Shown piece after piece: positions 27,082 to 36,183 of a DNA stretch of 64,000 nucleotides. Source of the DNA: Reichenbachiella versicolor (lineage in GTDB: Bacteria > Bacteroidota > Bacteroidia > Cytophagales > Cyclobacteriaceae); contig NZ_QFZQ01000001.1 of NCBI RefSeq assembly GCF_003171675.1, positions 310,001 to 374,000 on the forward strand, written 5' to 3'. The notes beneath the pieces are model-generated. The model ran no database searches, had not been told where the DNA came from, and saw only the letters and a list, made by a program, of their open reading frames with translations. Positions within the stretch are counted from its first letter, which is position 1, and every line of letters begins with the position of its first letter. Made by a program: the position numbers and the translations under genes.

Positions 27082-29520
27082 ATGAAAAAGAATATAAGTA
27101 TTAATATCAGTGGTATAATATTCCATATAGAAGAGGATGGATACACTGAACTAAAACAATATCTAGACTCTGTATCTTCCTATTTTTCAGGATATGAAGA
27201 TAGTAAGGAAATTATTGAAGATATAGAATCTCGTGTGGCAGAGATTTTTCTATCCAAATTGGCAGATGGTAAACAAGTAATCACCGCTGAGGACGTCGAT
27301 GCTTTGATCAAAAAAATGGGGACTGTCTCCGATTTTGAAGCAGAAAGCGATACTTACGAGTCTCAGGATGAAAAAGAAACCACTGATGAAACTCATAGTC
27401 AAGAGCATAGTGATTCTACGCAGGAACCAATAAAAAAACAACTCTATCGAAATTGTAATCGAAAAATATTAGGAGGAGTAGCTTCAGGAATTGGTCATTA
27501 TTTTGGGATAGATGCACTCTGGGTTCGCTTGTTGTTTGTGATATTGTTTTTCAATGTGGTCTTAAACCCAATCGGTGGTTTTGCCTTTTTGATTTATGTC
27601 ATTTTGTGGATAGTTGTGCCGGGTTCATTCAAGCTTGAAGAGGACGAAAAAATTAAGAAGCTATATCGAGATCCAAAATCAAAAGTACTTGGAGGTGTTG
27701 CTGGAGGTCTTTCTGCCTATTTAAGAGCAGATGTTTCGCTCATTCGAGTTTTGTTTGTCGTACTCATATTTGCAAGTGGGGCAGGGCTCATTATTTACAT
27801 TGTGCTGTGGATGATTACTCCTAAAGCAATGTCTGTAACCGAGCGTATGCAGATGAAAGGGGAGGCCGTAACACTTAATAATATACAAGAAAGTATTAAA
27901 AAGAGTCTCAAAACTGAAGAAGGAGAAGAAAGTGCTTTGGCCAAAATATTACTCTTTCCGTTCAGGCTGATTGCAGTAATTTTTGAAGCGTTAATAAAGT
28001 TAATCGGACCAGTTTCGCATATTTTAATAGACATAGCACGAGTTTTGGTAGGAGCTATATTGGTTATCATTGGAGGGTTGTGTTTATTGACTTTAACTAT
28101 GCTGTTTTTTACAGTGCTAGGTGTGATTCCCTCCGAAACACTGACGCTGTTTCACTCTAATATACCATTGCATTTAATGCCATTTACATTAAGCTCTTGG
28201 ATCTATCTGTTGGCATATGTTATGGGTTTTATTCCGCTCATGTTTCTAGTATTACTCGGATTGTCTGCTTTTGCTAAAAGAATTGTTTTTCCAGTTTCTT
28301 TAGCTTGGGGGTTAATTGTTGCTTTTTTAGTAGGAGGTGTAGTTTCTGTCATTACAATTCCTATGGTGATTTCTAGTTTTTCTACTGAAACTATCCGAAA
28401 CGAAGAGGTTAGGTTCGAGTTTGATAAAGAAGTTATTACACTCGATGTGAATTATGTAGGAGAATCTTATAATGAAGGTGGATTTGTGAGATTGTATTCT
28501 CACGGAGACTCAGTATGGTTACTTCAAAATCAATTTACCAGTTTAGGTAAAGACTTGAAAGATGCGAAAGAACATTCTGAAGAAATAAAATACGGTGTTA
28601 GAAAAGATGGGGATATGTTAATGTTTGATTCTAGGTATCAGTTTGAAGATAAAGCTGCATTTAGAAATCAAAAAGTTAGATCAATACTCTACATACCTGT
28701 AGGACAAAAGTTTGTACTGTCTCATGGGATGAAACCTTTACTCGGAGAGTCGATTTGGAAATTTGGTTACGATTCCGAAGATATTCATGATGGTAATACT
28801 TGGATGTTTGACGGTAATGGGTTGAAGTGTTTGAGTTGTGAATCCGCAATAGGAAGAAGTATTCAATCTAGTGACCGAAAAGAAAAAGTGACTTTTGATT
28901 TTAGAGACTTCTCTGATGTCGAGGTGAATGGAGCATATAAAGTATATTTAACTCAGTCAGATTATTTTTCTGTAGAAGTAAGAGGGACTGATCAATCTTT
29001 ATCAGATATCAGCCTTAGAGAAAGTGCAGGAAAACTAAGAATATCAGACAGAAGTAATGCATGGTCAATTTTTAAAGGGCTCCCGTCAGATGAATGGACA
29101 AGTATACATATTAAAATGCCTGATATCGATGAAGTCAACGTACGGGGTTTGAGTACTGTTCAATTGTATGTTGATGATCAGGAAAGCTTTAGGATAGTTA
29201 CTGATGGTGCTTCCAAATGTATTGCAGACATAGATGTCAATAGGTTGTCCGTAAAAGCCTCAGGTGCAAGCAAAATAAAATTATCTGGCAGTTTGCTAGA
29301 ATTAACGGCAGATGTTAATGATGCTTCTTTTTTGGATAGTTACGGACTGGATGCTAAAAGGGTGGATATAAAAGCATCCGATGCTTCTAAGGCTAATATT
29401 AAAACTAATAAGGAGCTTGTTGCTAGGGCGAGCGATTTAGCTCAAATAAAATACATTGGTAGCCCAGAAAGAAAAGAGATTGATGTCAATGACATTGCTG
29501 GAGTAAGAAGAGGAGATTAA
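27082..29520 (+). CDS. Membrane protein with two PspC domains and a C-terminal GIN domain
   Basis: 812 residues. The N terminus (1-115) is cytoplasmic and acidic. Two PspC domains follow: one near 120-180 (KILGGVASGIGHYFG) and one near 194-250 (KVLGGVAGGLSAYLR). Four to five further membrane segments extend to about 450. The rest is extracytoplasmic, including a C-terminal GIN/DUF2807 beta-helix from about 603 (VTFDFRDFSDVEVNGAYKVYLTQ) with repeated DASK/GASK turns. It is likely an envelope-stress sensor or effector. The PadR gene precedes it; a terminator overlaps its stop. Confidence 0.88.
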   Translation: MKKNISINISGIIFHIEEDGYTELKQYLDSVSSYFSGYEDSKEIIEDIESRVAEIFLSKLADGKQVITAEDVDALIKKMGTVSDFEAESDTYESQDEKETTDETHSQEHSDSTQEPIKKQLYRNCNRKILGGVASGIGHYFGIDALWVRLLFVILFFNVVLNPIGGFAFLIYVILWIVVPGSFKLEEDEKIKKLYRDPKSKVLGGVAGGLSAYLRADVSLIRVLFVVLIFASGAGLIIYIVLWMITPKAMSVTERMQMKGEAVTLNNIQESIKKSLKTEEGEESALAKILLFPFRLIAVIFEALIKLIGPVSHILIDIARVLVGAILVIIGGLCLLTLTMLFFTVLGVIPSETLTLFHSNIPLHLMPFTLSSWIYLLAYVMGFIPLMFLVLLGLSAFAKRIVFPVSLAWGLIVAFLVGGVVSVITIPMVISSFSTETIRNEEVRFEFDKEVITLDVNYVGESYNEGGFVRLYSHGDSVWLLQNQFTSLGKDLKDAKEHSEEIKYGVRKDGDMLMFDSRYQFEDKAAFRNQKVRSILYIPVGQKFVLSHGMKPLLGESIWKFGYDSEDIHDGNTWMFDGNGLKCLSCESAIGRSIQSSDRKEKVTFDFRDFSDVEVNGAYKVYLTQSDYFSVEVRGTDQSLSDISLRESAGKLRISDRSNAWSIFKGLPSDEWTSIHIKMPDIDEVNVRGLSTVQLYVDDQESFRIVTDGASKCIADIDVNRLSVKASGASKIKLSGSLLELTADVNDASFLDSYGLDAKRVDIKASDASKANIKTNKELVARASDLAQIKYIGSPERKEIDVNDIAGVRRGD

Positions 29521-29538
29521 TAACCTCTTCTTATTTTT
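29504..29538 (+). terminator. Terminator overlapping the PspC gene stop
   Basis: TAAGAAGAGG (29504-29513) pairs perfectly with CCTCTTCTTA (29524-29533) across a 10-nt loop, followed by TTTTT. The stem includes the last codons of the PspC gene and also reaches the stop of the convergent MlaD-like gene. Confidence 0.75.
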
Positions 29539-30487
29539 GTGCCTTTTGAGCTTGTTTAGCTCTATCTTTTTCTATTTTTCTACTTGATTTACCCAATGGA
29601 GCTAAAAAATGTTTAGGATTACTGTTGAAATTCACTAGCAATATGTCAAGATCAATCATAGCTTGATTTAAGCTATTATAAAGGGAGTCGTCTTTCATTA
29701 GTTTGCCCATAGTTCCTTCTCCAGCATTTATTCCAGCCATCAACACACTTATTTCTCCTAGAGAATTATTGAGTTCGTTAAATGATTTCTCTAAATCTAA
29801 AGTATTTACTTTCTGAAGAGTAGAATCAGCATTAGTTAGGATAGGATCTAGTTTGTTTACTTTATCATTGATATTGGCCAATAAGATATTTGTACTGTTT
29901 AATGTTTTTGTCATTCCCTTATTAGTTGAATAGATCATGCTATTAGCATTCTTCAATGTCGTTTTTAGTGTTTGAAGAGTTTCTACTATCTCTTCACCCG
30001 CACCTTCCATACCAAGTAGGATTTCGTTCAGTCGACTTATGGTAACACCAATATCATCGGTAAGAGGTTGTGCCCTTTCGATTACAGCTGCAAGCCCTTT
30101 ATCAATTTCTGAATCTAGAGTATCACCGTTTTCAAGAGGTTGAGTGATATCACCGATTTCAAGAAGTATTTCTTTACTTCCCATGAAATCTGAATTTCGT
30201 AAATGTGCTTTTGTACTTTTTCCTAAAACAACATCATCCTTCACACTTATCTCCACTAAGATTTTGTTGTTTTGGTTTTGTAATATCCTAATGTTATTGA
30301 CTCGTCCAACCGAAAACCCGTTGATTATAACAGGGTTAGAAACGTTTAGGCCATCTATATGGTCATAGATAGCATAATATTTGTTTGAAGGGTCTAGAAA
30401 GTCCTTTCCTTTAAGAAAGTTGAAACCAAAGAATAATATGGCTCCTGATATTACGGTAAATAATCCTACTTTGAATTCTTTGCTCAC
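29531..30487 (-). CDS. MlaD-like MCE-domain protein
   Basis: 318 residues. A single N-terminal membrane anchor (about 7-25) precedes an MCE domain (37-115) with YDHIDGLNVSNPVIINGFSVGRV. The remainder is alpha-helical coiled coil (150-290) and ends with a basic tail. MCE proteins form hexameric rings that carry lipid between inner and outer membranes; the MlaE and MlaF partners are not in this window. It follows the amidase gene by 8 bp, suggesting co-transcription with cell-wall enzymes. Confidence 0.88.
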   Translation of the reverse strand: MSKEFKVGLFTVISGAILFFGFNFLKGKDFLDPSNKYYAIYDHIDGLNVSNPVIINGFSVGRVNNIRILQNQNNKILVEISVKDDVVLGKSTKAHLRNSDFMGSKEILLEIGDITQPLENGDTLDSEIDKGLAAVIERAQPLTDDIGVTISRLNEILLGMEGAGEEIVETLQTLKTTLKNANSMIYSTNKGMTKTLNSTNILLANINDKVNKLDPILTNADSTLQKVNTLDLEKSFNELNNSLGEISVLMAGINAGEGTMGKLMKDDSLYNSLNQAMIDLDILLVNFNSNPKHFLAPLGKSSRKIEKDRAKQAQKAQK

Positions 30488-30495
30488 GATGGAGT

Positions 30496-31281
30496 TTAGT
30501 TATTAGATTCTAATTCGTTTTTGTAGTCTCTGAAGGCTCTGAAAATTCCAGAGGCAATATAGGTTTGTTGTAGTTTGTCATTAAGATCCCTTTCCTCTTT
30601 CGCATTGCTCAAATAGCCTGTTTCTATCAATACACTCGGCATCGCTGTACTCCAGAGAACGTACAAACTAGATTGCTTCACACCTCTACTTTTTCTACCA
30701 ACTCGATTTTTAAATTGCTCTTCAACTTTACTAGCCAAAGATATGCTTCTCTCTTGAAAAGCATTCTGAGTTAAAGAAAACAAGATATAAGATTCTGGCG
30801 AATTGGGGTCGAAACCCTGATAATTTTCTTCATAATTCTCTTCAAGTAGGATTACAGAGTTCTCTCTTTTAGCTACTTCAAAGTTCCTTCCAGAGTTTTG
30901 AAGCCCCATTACATATGTCTCGGTACCGTGAACTTGGTTACTCCAAGGAGCGGAATTGCAGTGAATAGAAATGAATAGGTCGGCATGGTTGTTATTAGCT
31001 ATTTCAGACCTATTTCTTAGCGTTGGGAAACTATCGTCATTGCGAGTGTAAATAACTTCCACATCCGGCATGTACTCTTTTATGGTAGCTCCAGTTTCCA
31101 ATGCGATACTTAAAGCAATGTCCTTTTCTCTAGAAAACTGTCCCGAGGTACCAGGGTCTTTACCTCCATGTCCAGCGTCAATTACTACTTTTCTTATAGT
31201 GTAATCTTTCACTCCTGTATGGTTGAAAGACATAAAAAGTAGGGCTGTGGAAAAAATTACTATGCCAATAATATTTTTCAT
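30496..31281 (-). CDS. N-acetylmuramoyl-L-alanine amidase (Amidase_3)
   Basis: 261 residues from the ATG at 31281; an in-frame TTG at 31311 is less likely because the ATG yields the signal or anchor segment MKNIIGIVIFSTALLFMSF. Zinc ligands are H38 (DAGHGGKDPG), E52 (SREKDIAL) and H107 (ISIHCNS), with catalytic E220 (VLIETGYLSN). It cuts the peptide from the glycan of peptidoglycan in the periplasm. An AmiC-like SPOR or AMIN domain is absent. It is divergent from lptD with a 77-bp gap. Confidence 0.92.
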   Translation of the reverse strand: MKNIIGIVIFSTALLFMSFNHTGVKDYTIRKVVIDAGHGGKDPGTSGQFSREKDIALSIALETGATIKEYMPDVEVIYTRNDDSFPTLRNRSEIANNNHADLFISIHCNSAPWSNQVHGTETYVMGLQNSGRNFEVAKRENSVILLEENYEENYQGFDPNSPESYILFSLTQNAFQERSISLASKVEEQFKNRVGRKSRGVKQSSLYVLWSTAMPSVLIETGYLSNAKEERDLNDKLQQTYIASGIFRAFRDYKNELESNN

Positions 31282-31358
31282 CAAGAGTCCTCTGCTTATG
31301 TTTGCACGCAATTATTTTTGCACAAAAATGTATATTTTTAGTTGAAACTGGAAACCTA

Positions 31359-34271
31359 GTGCCCCATATAAAGTACTTCATTTTCTTATCTTTTACACTC
31401 TTCTGGGCATTTTCCGGTCAATCTCAATCTCCTTCTATTGATACGCAATCTGCTCAATCTTTGATTTCAGTAGCTTCAGATTCACTAGGAGAGTACGGAG
31501 ACCCCTATAAGGCTATCGGTCTAATAGACTCTTTAGATCAAGCGGGAATTATTGACAAGGAAGTGATTCAGCAGACTGTTTTAGACTCTATTTCGAATAA
31601 TTCTGAGCTAGCTCAATTTTGGATGGATTCGCTCACGAGAGTTGCAAAAAATGACCCTCGAACTCAAATTAGACAGGATACTTCCTTATTCCAGCCGTCT
31701 GGGCGTGTTAAAAGAGATGTAGAGACCACAGTAGATTACAAGGCGACGGATTCGATGTATTTTGACTTGAAGGCGCAAAAGATATACATGTATGGAGACG
31801 GAGATATCACTTATGGAAATATCAATCTGAAGGCCGATAGTATTGAAATGGATTGGACGGAGAATACCCTGAGTGCTAGTTCAAGAAAAGATTCTACAGG
31901 TAAAATGATTTCGAAGCCAGTTTTTACCGATGCAGGAGATGTTTATGAAACTAAAGACATGGTATACAATTTCAAGAGTAGAAAAGCACTGATTAATGGA
32001 GTGATAACTGAGCAAGATGGTGGTTTTATGCACGGAGAAAGAGTCAAAAAGAATGAAAAAGACGAGTTATTTGTAAGACATGCGCGATATACTACTTGTG
32101 ACCTTGCTCATCCACATTTTCACATTCAAGCCTCAAAGTTGAAGGCTATTCCAGGAGATAAAATTGTGTCTGGTCCTTTCAATCTTCACTTTGGAAATAT
32201 TCCTACTCCAATAGGTTTTGCTTTTGGTATATTTCCTGAGCCTCAAGAAAGTAGATCAGGGATTATTTTTCCAGGATATGGAGAGGATCAAAATAGAGGT
32301 TTCTTTTTAAGACAGTTTGGATATTATTTCTATATCAATGATTACATGGATCTGAAAGCTACTGGTGACTTATATTCTAATGGTAGCTACGGGGTAAATG
32401 GTAATTATAGGTATCGTGTTAGGTACAACTTTAATGGAAATATGAATGTCAGATACAATAAGACCAACAGTACTAATTTTGAGGACGATTCTTTCTCAAA
32501 AGACCTGTGGGTCACTTGGTCGCATACTCCTGAATCAAGAGGTTCATCAAGGTTTTCTGCTTCAGTAAATGCAGGGACTAGTTCTTTTACTGCTAACTCT
32601 AATGATATTAATCAAGATTTTAATCGAAATGTAAGTGCTGAGTTTAGTTCTAATGTGAGTTATTCAAAAACTTTTAAAGGAACTCCATTTAGTATGGCAG
32701 CCAATGCACGTCATAGTCAAAACATAGCAACGGATGTTGTAAGGTTGACTTTGCCAGATTTAAGTGTGAATGCATCAAGAATTCAGCCTTTTAAGAATAT
32801 AGGAGATCTGAAAAATACCCCACTTGGTAAACTTGGTTTTTCTTACAGATTTGCATCGAAAAATGAACTGTCCAATGGGCCAGCTTCAAAATTTAGTGGT
32901 TTTGATGTAGCTAATGAAGACCCATTGGCAGACTCTATAGTTAGTTTTAATTCTGAAAACATGGACATTATTTTAGCCAGAGCAAAGCAAGGAATTAGAC
33001 ATCAGGTTCCTGTTTCGACCTCTTTTAATGTTGCTAAGTATTTTACTGTTTCTCCAAGTTTTAATTATTCGGAAGTATGGTATGGGAAAGAATTAAGTTA
33101 TACAGACTATGATCAGGATGCTGGCGGAGTAAGAGTAGATACCTTACAAGGTTTTTCTAGAGCTGGATGGTGGAGTACAGGTGCTTCTGTGAACACTAGA
33201 TTATATGGTTTTTATCCGTTGGGAACTGGTAAAATTCAGGCAATAAGACATGTATTGACGCCTTCCGCAGGTATAAGTTATAGCCCAGATTTTTCATCAC
33301 CTGGTAAAGGAACATATAAAGAGGTGGTAGTAGATAGTTTAGGGAATACACGTACGTTATCGAAATATGAAGGCTTTGCCTATGGAGGACCAACTGGAGC
33401 TGAAAGTGCTACAGTATCTTTTTCTTTAAATAACAATCTTGAGATGAAAGTTCGAAATAATAACGACTCTATTTCCGAAACCAAGAAGATCAAGATATTC
33501 GATAACTTATCAATGTCTTCAGGTTATAATTTACTGGCAGATTCTTTTAATCTCAGCAATATAAACTGGAATGCCAGAACGTCGTTTTTTAATAGCGCCA
33601 TATCAGTAAATATGAGCGGTACTATTGACCCATATGTGTATTTATTAGATAGTGTAGGTGTTTCTGATCAAAGGGTTTATCAGAGAAAAATCGATAAGTA
33701 CGCTTGGAATAATGGACAAGGCTTGGGGCAACTGACAAGAATGTCATTAGCGGTAGGGTTTAGTCTGTCTCCAGGTAAATTCAAACAAACTGCAGAAGAG
33801 GCTCAAGCAGAAATTGATCAGGCAGCAGCACAACAAGCAGATAACCCTTTTGTTCAAACAACACCCGAACAAGATTTTCTCGCTGGAAATGTTAATCACT
33901 ATATTTCTAAAGATCCGAATGAATATGTTCCTTTTGACTTACCTTGGCAACTCAGTGTTAATTACTCTATGAACTATACCAAAACTGGTTTTGAAGATCA
34001 TGATATTACTCACGGGCTTACATTTAGAGGTAGTTTGAGCTTGACAGATAAAACTCAAATAAATATGAGCTCTGGATATGATGTGTCTAATAAAGAGTTC
34101 ACGTATACGCAAATCAGTGCAAATCGCGATTTACACTGTTGGAACTTAAGTTTTAATTGGGTTCCTTTTGGAGTAAGGCAGTCTTATTTTGTTAGTATAA
34201 GAGTTAATTCTCCATTGCTGAAAGATCTAAAACTAGATAAGCGTCAAACAAGTCCTCCGGCAGGGCTGTAA
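31359..34271 (+). CDS. lptD: LptD-like outer-membrane LPS assembly protein
   Basis: About 971 residues from a GTG at 31359, chosen because it gives a signal peptide (MPHIKYFIFLSFTLFWAFSG); earlier in-frame TTGs reach into the divergent promoter region. An OstA-like jellyroll follows (KIYMYGDGDITYGNINLKAD), then DEL-FVRHARYTTCDLAHPHFH and the long barrel, ending with SFNWVPFGVRQSYFVSIRVNSPL. It inserts lipopolysaccharide into the outer leaflet. No LptE gene is adjacent. The barrel shows the aromatic alternation expected. It is followed after 9 bp by an MFS gene. Confidence 0.85.
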   Translation: MPHIKYFIFLSFTLFWAFSGQSQSPSIDTQSAQSLISVASDSLGEYGDPYKAIGLIDSLDQAGIIDKEVIQQTVLDSISNNSELAQFWMDSLTRVAKNDPRTQIRQDTSLFQPSGRVKRDVETTVDYKATDSMYFDLKAQKIYMYGDGDITYGNINLKADSIEMDWTENTLSASSRKDSTGKMISKPVFTDAGDVYETKDMVYNFKSRKALINGVITEQDGGFMHGERVKKNEKDELFVRHARYTTCDLAHPHFHIQASKLKAIPGDKIVSGPFNLHFGNIPTPIGFAFGIFPEPQESRSGIIFPGYGEDQNRGFFLRQFGYYFYINDYMDLKATGDLYSNGSYGVNGNYRYRVRYNFNGNMNVRYNKTNSTNFEDDSFSKDLWVTWSHTPESRGSSRFSASVNAGTSSFTANSNDINQDFNRNVSAEFSSNVSYSKTFKGTPFSMAANARHSQNIATDVVRLTLPDLSVNASRIQPFKNIGDLKNTPLGKLGFSYRFASKNELSNGPASKFSGFDVANEDPLADSIVSFNSENMDIILARAKQGIRHQVPVSTSFNVAKYFTVSPSFNYSEVWYGKELSYTDYDQDAGGVRVDTLQGFSRAGWWSTGASVNTRLYGFYPLGTGKIQAIRHVLTPSAGISYSPDFSSPGKGTYKEVVVDSLGNTRTLSKYEGFAYGGPTGAESATVSFSLNNNLEMKVRNNNDSISETKKIKIFDNLSMSSGYNLLADSFNLSNINWNARTSFFNSAISVNMSGTIDPYVYLLDSVGVSDQRVYQRKIDKYAWNNGQGLGQLTRMSLAVGFSLSPGKFKQTAEEAQAEIDQAAAQQADNPFVQTTPEQDFLAGNVNHYISKDPNEYVPFDLPWQLSVNYSMNYTKTGFEDHDITHGLTFRGSLSLTDKTQINMSSGYDVSNKEFTYTQISANRDLHCWNLSFNWVPFGVRQSYFVSIRVNSPLLKDLKLDKRQTSPPAGL

Positions 34272-34280
34272 TCTTTAGGT

Positions 34281-35462
34281 ATGTCTGATCAAAAGGGTAT
34301 CTATTCTCTTCAGTTTTTCTTACTTTGTTTTAGTGGCTTCCTATTTTTTGCAAGTTTTAATATGATGATACCTGAGCTACCCTCATACTTAGATAGCATT
34401 GGAGGAGGGGAGTATAAAGGTCTCATTATTGCCTTGTTCACTGTTACAGCAGGATTGTCCAGACCGTTTAGTGGTAAGTTAGCAGATAAGGTTGGTCGTA
34501 TTCCTGTGATGGTAGTAGGAGCAGTTGTAAGTGGCGTTGCAGCATTGTTTTATCCTTTGATATCAGGAGTAGTAGGCTTCTTTGCCTTGAGGCTATTTCA
34601 TGGATTTTCTACAGGATTCAAACCTACAGGTACTTCTGCTTATATAGCGGATTTAGTACCAGTCGATAGAAGAGGAGAGGCAATGGGAGTAATTGGATTC
34701 TTTAGCAGTCTTGGAATGGCAGCTGGGCCTTCAATCGGTGGATGGGTAGCTAGTGAGTTTACTCTGAACATGATGTTTTATACTTCCTCAGCATTCGCAG
34801 TTTCCTCAGTTGCCATTTTGATAGGTATGAAAGAAACGTTACAAGCACCAAAAAAGTTTAGTGCTGAGTATCTCAAAATAAAAGCAGATGAGGTGTTCGA
34901 ACCAAAGGTGATTCCTGCATCTATCAATATGGGGCTTTCGGTGTTTTCTTTTGGAGCGATTTTGACTGTGGTACCAGATCTCAGTGACTCATTAGGGGTC
35001 TCCAATAGAGGTCAGTTCTTTACTTTCTTTACCTTTTCTTCTCTCTTAATTCGATTGTTAGCAGGGAAAGTGTCGGATAAATACGGACGAATACCCGTCT
35101 TGAAAGCTGGGGGAATAGTAGTCTTTTTGGCACTTATTATTATGTCTCAAGTGGATACTTATTTTTGGTTTGTGGTAGGAGGTATATTATTTGGAATAGG
35201 AGTAGGACTTCATTCTCCAACAGTGTTTGCTTGGACTGTTGACTTAAGTGATGAAAAGCATAGAGGGAGAGGAATTGCTACTATGTATATAGCGCTAGAA
35301 ATCGGAATAGGAGTTGGAGCTTCTATGGCAGGCTGGGTGTTTGCTAATGAAATTCAGAATATTGAATACGTATTTTACATGTCTGCCTTTAGTGTTTTAA
35401 TGTCATTTTTGTACCTATACTCTAAACCAGTAAGAAGACTAAAAGAAAAGAAACATGAGTGA
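34281..35462 (+). CDS. MFS transporter
   Basis: 393 residues with 12 predicted membrane helices. The MFS signature between helices 2 and 3 reads SGKLADKVGRIPVMV, and the matching repeat in the second half is AGKVSDKYGRIPVLK, so both halves are intact. The substrate cannot be read; the family with PSGLAD-type loops includes multidrug and sugar exporters. The gene overlaps the following lysoplasmalogenase gene by 8 bp. Confidence 0.9.
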   Translation: MSDQKGIYSLQFFLLCFSGFLFFASFNMMIPELPSYLDSIGGGEYKGLIIALFTVTAGLSRPFSGKLADKVGRIPVMVVGAVVSGVAALFYPLISGVVGFFALRLFHGFSTGFKPTGTSAYIADLVPVDRRGEAMGVIGFFSSLGMAAGPSIGGWVASEFTLNMMFYTSSAFAVSSVAILIGMKETLQAPKKFSAEYLKIKADEVFEPKVIPASINMGLSVFSFGAILTVVPDLSDSLGVSNRGQFFTFFTFSSLLIRLLAGKVSDKYGRIPVLKAGGIVVFLALIIMSQVDTYFWFVVGGILFGIGVGLHSPTVFAWTVDLSDEKHRGRGIATMYIALEIGIGVGASMAGWVFANEIQNIEYVFYMSAFSVLMSFLYLYSKPVRRLKEKKHE

Positions 35463-36162
35463 TGAAAAGCAAGCTATATACTTGAAGTACGCGTATATTG
35501 TAGTTGCAGCGTTGGAGATTTTAGCTTTGATGTTAGATATTGACCGACTCCACCACTTAGCTAAGCCGTTACTTATGCCTTTATTGTTGGTTTATTTTAG
35601 AAAAGGCCTAAAAGGCAGGTTGTCATCATCTTTTATGCTGGCAGTTTTAGGGCTGCTCTTCTCTTTCGTTGGAGATTCAGCTTTTATGTTTGCTGATGAT
35701 AATCAATTGTTCTTTTTACTCGGTCTAGGAGCTTTTTCAATAACTCAAATTATGTATTCGGTTAGCTTCAATAAAGCCATTGATTTAGATTCAGCAAAGC
35801 CGAATAAGCTGATGAAAGTATTATATGCTGTGCCATTATTGATTGTCTTAGGGGGTGTTTTGAATATGGTTTGGGACAAGGTTTCGGTTGAATTATTCGC
35901 TGCTATGGCTATTTATTCACTGTTGAGTTTGAATATGGTTTTAAGTGCAGTTTTGAGGCATGGAAGAGCTTCTGTTGAAGGGACAAAGCAGGTTATTCTA
36001 GGCGCTGTTTTCTTTATGTTTTCAGGTGTTTTACTGGTTCTAGATAGATTCCATGTACCAATGAATAATGCACAAGTTTTTATAATGGCTCCTTATATCC
36101 TTGCTCAATGGCACATTATTAATGGTCTACAAAAATTTTATAATGAAACGAGCAGTTATTAA
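35455..36162 (+). CDS. YhhN/TMEM86-family membrane protein (lysoplasmalogenase-like)
   Basis: 235 residues with about eight membrane helices. The family motifs KPLLMPLLLVYF (about 37-48) and SFVGDSAFMF (about 71-80, with the catalytic-type GD pair) are present, then the C-terminal histidine region (FHVP, then QWHIING). TMEM86/YhhN enzymes hydrolyse the vinyl-ether bond of lysoplasmalogens. The function in bacteria is less certain. Its start is within the end of the MFS gene, so the two are likely coupled. Confidence 0.85.
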   Translation: MSDEKQAIYLKYAYIVVAALEILALMLDIDRLHHLAKPLLMPLLLVYFRKGLKGRLSSSFMLAVLGLLFSFVGDSAFMFADDNQLFFLLGLGAFSITQIMYSVSFNKAIDLDSAKPNKLMKVLYAVPLLIVLGGVLNMVWDKVSVELFAAMAIYSLLSLNMVLSAVLRHGRASVEGTKQVILGAVFFMFSGVLLVLDRFHVPMNNAQVFIMAPYILAQWHIINGLQKFYNETSSY

Positions 36163-36178
36163 TCACTACTCGTTTCAT
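36143..36178. terminator. Inverted repeat between convergent genes, possible terminator
   Basis: ATGAAACGAG (36143-36152) is perfectly inverted as CTCGTTTCAT (36169-36178), with a 16-nt spacer. It overlaps the end of the YhhN gene and precedes the convergent M16 gene stop. No long T-run follows on the plus strand, so termination is only possible, not clear. Confidence 0.4.
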
Positions 36179-36183
36179 CTCAA

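Noticed and set aside
31297-31320. TATGTTTG and TATTTTTG in the amidase/lptD gap as promoters
   Set aside because: No TTTG or TTG stands at the proper distance upstream of either.
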